In this document: piece by piece, positions 5,927 through 7,230 of the stretch | Numbering within the stretch: position 1 is the first letter of the stretch | Layout of the letters: each line of letters opens with the position of its first letter | NCBI RefSeq assembly: GCF_938029485.1 | Contig: NZ_CALHGC010000420.1 | Span: 1-7,230 of the forward strand | Direction of reading: 5' to 3' | Length of the DNA stretch: 7,230 nucleotides | Source of the DNA: an uncultured Treponema sp. | GTDB taxonomy: Bacteria > Spirochaetota > Spirochaetia > Treponematales > Treponemataceae | Made by a program: the position numbers and the translations under genes | The notes under the pieces: generated by a model | Seen by the model: only the letters and a program-made list of their open reading frames with translations | What the model was told of the DNA's origin: nothing | Database searches by the model: none

Positions 5927-6967
5927 ATGGAAAGAAAACGGATTTTAACGGGTGATCGCCCTACGGGGAACCTTCATCTGGGGCATTATGTCGGCTCGAT
6001 TAGGAATCGGGTTCGGCTTCAAGAAGAGTTTGAATGCTTTTTTATTATTGCGGACTTACATACGCTAACCACCAAGCCCGACAAACACTATATCGATGAA
6101 TTGGCCGATAACGTGCGGCAAATGGCGCTGGATTATTTAGCCTGCGGTATCGACCCTGAAAAATCGGTTATTTATCTGCAATCGGCAGTGCCGGAGGTAT
6201 GCGAGCTTAACCTGTTTTTCTCCGACCTTGTTACCGTGCCGCGGCTGCAGCGTATTCCTTCCATAAAGGATATGGCGAAAGCAGCGCACTTGTCCGAATT
6301 ACCGCTCGGGTTGCTCGGCTATCCGGTGCTGCAGGCTGCCGATATTTTGCTCCCCCGCGCCAATCTGGTACCGGTCGGTAAGGATAACGAAAGCCATGTC
6401 GAACTGACACGGGAGATTGCCAAGCGTTTTAACTATATGTACGGCGACGTATTCCCGCTGCCGGAGGTGATGGTAAGCGATTACGGCTCGCTTGTCGGTA
6501 CGGACGGACAGGCAAAGATGTCGAAGAGTCTTAACAATGCGATATTTCTCTGCGATGACGAAAAAACGGTGATAAAAAAGGTTCGCGGTATGTACACCGA
6601 TCCCAACCGAACCAGCGCCGATATTCCGGGGACTGTAGAAGGGAATCCCGTGTTTATTTACCATGATGCATTCAACCCTAATAAGGCGGAAATTGAAGAT
6701 TTAAAGGAACGCTATCGGAAAGGTAAGGTCGGCGATGTTGAAGTAAAGGATAAACTCGCAGCCGCTATCAATACTTTCCTTGAGCCTATCAGGGAACGGC
6801 GAGCGATGTATGCCTCCAAACGCGGCTTTGTCGACGAAATTATCTATAACGGCACGATGAAGATGCGGACGGAAACTGCCCAAACGCTTAAATTGGTAAA
6901 GAAAGCGATGGGCGTTTCCGGTGTCTGGAATAAAATCTCCCGAAAAGCGGAAGAAGCAAAGAAATAG
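5927..6967 (+). CDS. trpS: Tryptophanyl-tRNA synthetase
   Basis: Class I synthetase that activates tryptophan with ATP and charges tRNA-Trp in the cytoplasm. In its 346 residues, TGNLHLGHYVGS has the HIGH-type signature (HLGH, 17-20). GYPVLQAADILL (131-142) lines the active site, VGKDNESHVELTREIA (150-165) is typical of TrpRS, and KMSKS is at 197-201. The C-terminal part has MYTDPNR and GNPVFIYHDAF, usual in the bacterial enzyme, then an anticodon-binding helical region. The length is close to the family norm. ATG 5927 is chosen because the protein then starts MERKRILTGDRPTG, as its homologues do. A TTG at 5876 would add 17 residues across the promoter and is rejected. No Shine-Dalgarno precedes the ATG. 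The gene is divergent from the phosphorylase operon and convergent with the gene at the right edge; no clear terminator follows its TAG. Confidence 0.95.
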   Translation: MERKRILTGDRPTGNLHLGHYVGSIRNRVRLQEEFECFFIIADLHTLTTKPDKHYIDELADNVRQMALDYLACGIDPEKSVIYLQSAVPEVCELNLFFSDLVTVPRLQRIPSIKDMAKAAHLSELPLGLLGYPVLQAADILLPRANLVPVGKDNESHVELTREIAKRFNYMYGDVFPLPEVMVSDYGSLVGTDGQAKMSKSLNNAIFLCDDEKTVIKKVRGMYTDPNRTSADIPGTVEGNPVFIYHDAFNPNKAEIEDLKERYRKGKVGDVEVKDKLAAAINTFLEPIRERRAMYASKRGFVDEIIYNGTMKMRTETAQTLKLVKKAMGVSGVWNKISRKAEEAKK

Positions 6968-6970
6968 TTA

Positions 6971-7084
6971 CTAATATTTTATCAAGTGTGCCGTTTCAAA
7001 GGTTTTTCGGCGGGACTCTTCGACAAGGCCGCGAGCCGCCCCCTCGGACAAACCCCATTCGGCTCCGGCATTGTCGGGAAGCCG
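6971..7084 (-). other. Open in-frame continuation past the TGA of the PEP-enzyme fragment
   Basis: After TGA (7085-7087) the same frame stays open for 37 codons, reading LPDNAGAEWGLSEGAARG and onward to TAG at 6971-6973, 3 nt from the trpS stop. The composition looks protein-like, but one other frame is also open here, so this is weak evidence. It could be a remnant tail after a nonsense mutation, a read-through product, or untranslated 3' sequence. A hairpin begins directly after the TGA. Confidence 0.3.
7060..7084 (-). repeat. Hairpin directly after the in-frame TGA
   Basis: Minus strand: CGGCT (7084-7080), a 2-nt bulge, CCG (7077-7075), a 7-nt loop ACAATGC, CGG (7067-7065), AGCCG (7064-7060). 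This is an 8-bp GC-rich stem with no T-run after it on either strand, so it is not a standard intrinsic terminator. It directly abuts the TGA. Confidence 0.35.
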
Positions 7085-7230
7085 TCAATAAAGAGCAGCG
7101 GTTCCTTTTATTACGACACCGGTTTTTCCGTTCAACGTGATAATGTCGCCTGTTTTTAATATGCTTGTCGCTTCGGGGGCTCCTACGATGGTAGGCTTTG
7201 ATAGGTTCATTCCCATCAGCGCGGCATGGC
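7085..7230 (-). CDS. PEP-utilising enzyme, swivelling phosphohistidine domain (3' fragment)
   Basis: The partial reading frame, seen from codon 7228, begins HAALMGMNLSKPTIVGA and continues through LKTGDIITLNGKTGVVIKG to TGA (7085-7087). This matches the pattern of the mobile domain of PEP synthase and pyruvate phosphate dikinase-type enzymes. The first His (7226-7228) would be the phosphorylated residue, followed by the KPxIVGA strand and the GDIITLNGKTG hairpin. The rest of the gene lies off the right edge. In classical PPDK and PpsA a TIM-barrel domain follows; here the frame ends 5 residues after VVIKG. It may be a family member in which the mobile domain is C-terminal, or an interrupted gene. 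The swivelling domain is fairly sure; the exact enzyme is not. Confidence 0.65.
   Translation of the reverse strand, partial: HAALMGMNLSKPTIVGAPEATSILKTGDIITLNGKTGVVIKGTAALY

Noticed and set aside
7060..7087. SECIS element and selenocysteine at the TGA
   Set aside because: The loop ACAATGC lacks the GU and bulged U of known bacterial SECIS elements, and the domain has no known selenocysteine member. Left as a checkable minor option.

Overview
The window looks like chromosomal DNA of a spirochaete, most likely a Treponema of moderate GC content. This rests on the spirochaete-style lipoprotein signal (L-A-V-S-C lipobox), the short sigma-70-family factor behind a sigma-54-type promoter, and the gene repertoire. 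It is an inference from gene content, not a database match. There is no tRNA, rRNA, CRISPR array, transposase or phage gene. Genes are dense, and no gene-free stretch exceeds 300 bases.

Layout. A 286-residue sigma-70-family factor (142-1002, +) sits behind a near-perfect -24/-12 element and a leader of about 108 nt with competing inverted repeats. Facing it is a small membrane-anchored endonuclease of the Holliday-junction-resolvase-like family (1035-1478, -). A divergent, uncharacterised lipoprotein follows (1628-2770, +), then a histidine-phosphatase-superfamily enzyme (2842-3387, +). Convergent to these is a three-gene minus-strand operon. It is transcribed from 5822 leftward: an unrecognised 165-residue protein (5325-5822), trimeric-type purine nucleoside phosphorylase (4487-5314) and an RluA-family pseudouridine synthase with an S4 domain (3426-about 4490). 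Tryptophanyl-tRNA synthetase (trpS, 5927-6967, +) is divergent from the operon. At the right edge is the end of a minus-strand gene encoding a PEP-utilising swivelling domain with an in-frame TGA.

How the genes relate. Most are housekeeping functions: transcription initiation, tRNA charging, RNA modification and purine salvage. They are not an obvious single pathway. The minus-strand operon is tightly packed, so the unknown protein, the phosphorylase and the pseudouridine synthase are probably co-expressed.

The most interesting signals are regulatory. (1) A sigma-54-type promoter in front of an alternative sigma factor recalls the RpoN-to-RpoS cascade of Borrelia. (2) Three genes (at 2842, 5822 and 5927) lack a Shine-Dalgarno sequence and have a -10-like hexamer exactly 7 nt before the ATG, which suggests leaderless mRNAs. 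(3) The pseudouridine synthase has no ATG, GTG or TTG codon at its expected start. An ATA overlaps the preceding stop codon there. (4) The right-edge reading frame has a TGA followed at once by a hairpin and by 37 more open codons. I saw no clear new defence or mobile system.
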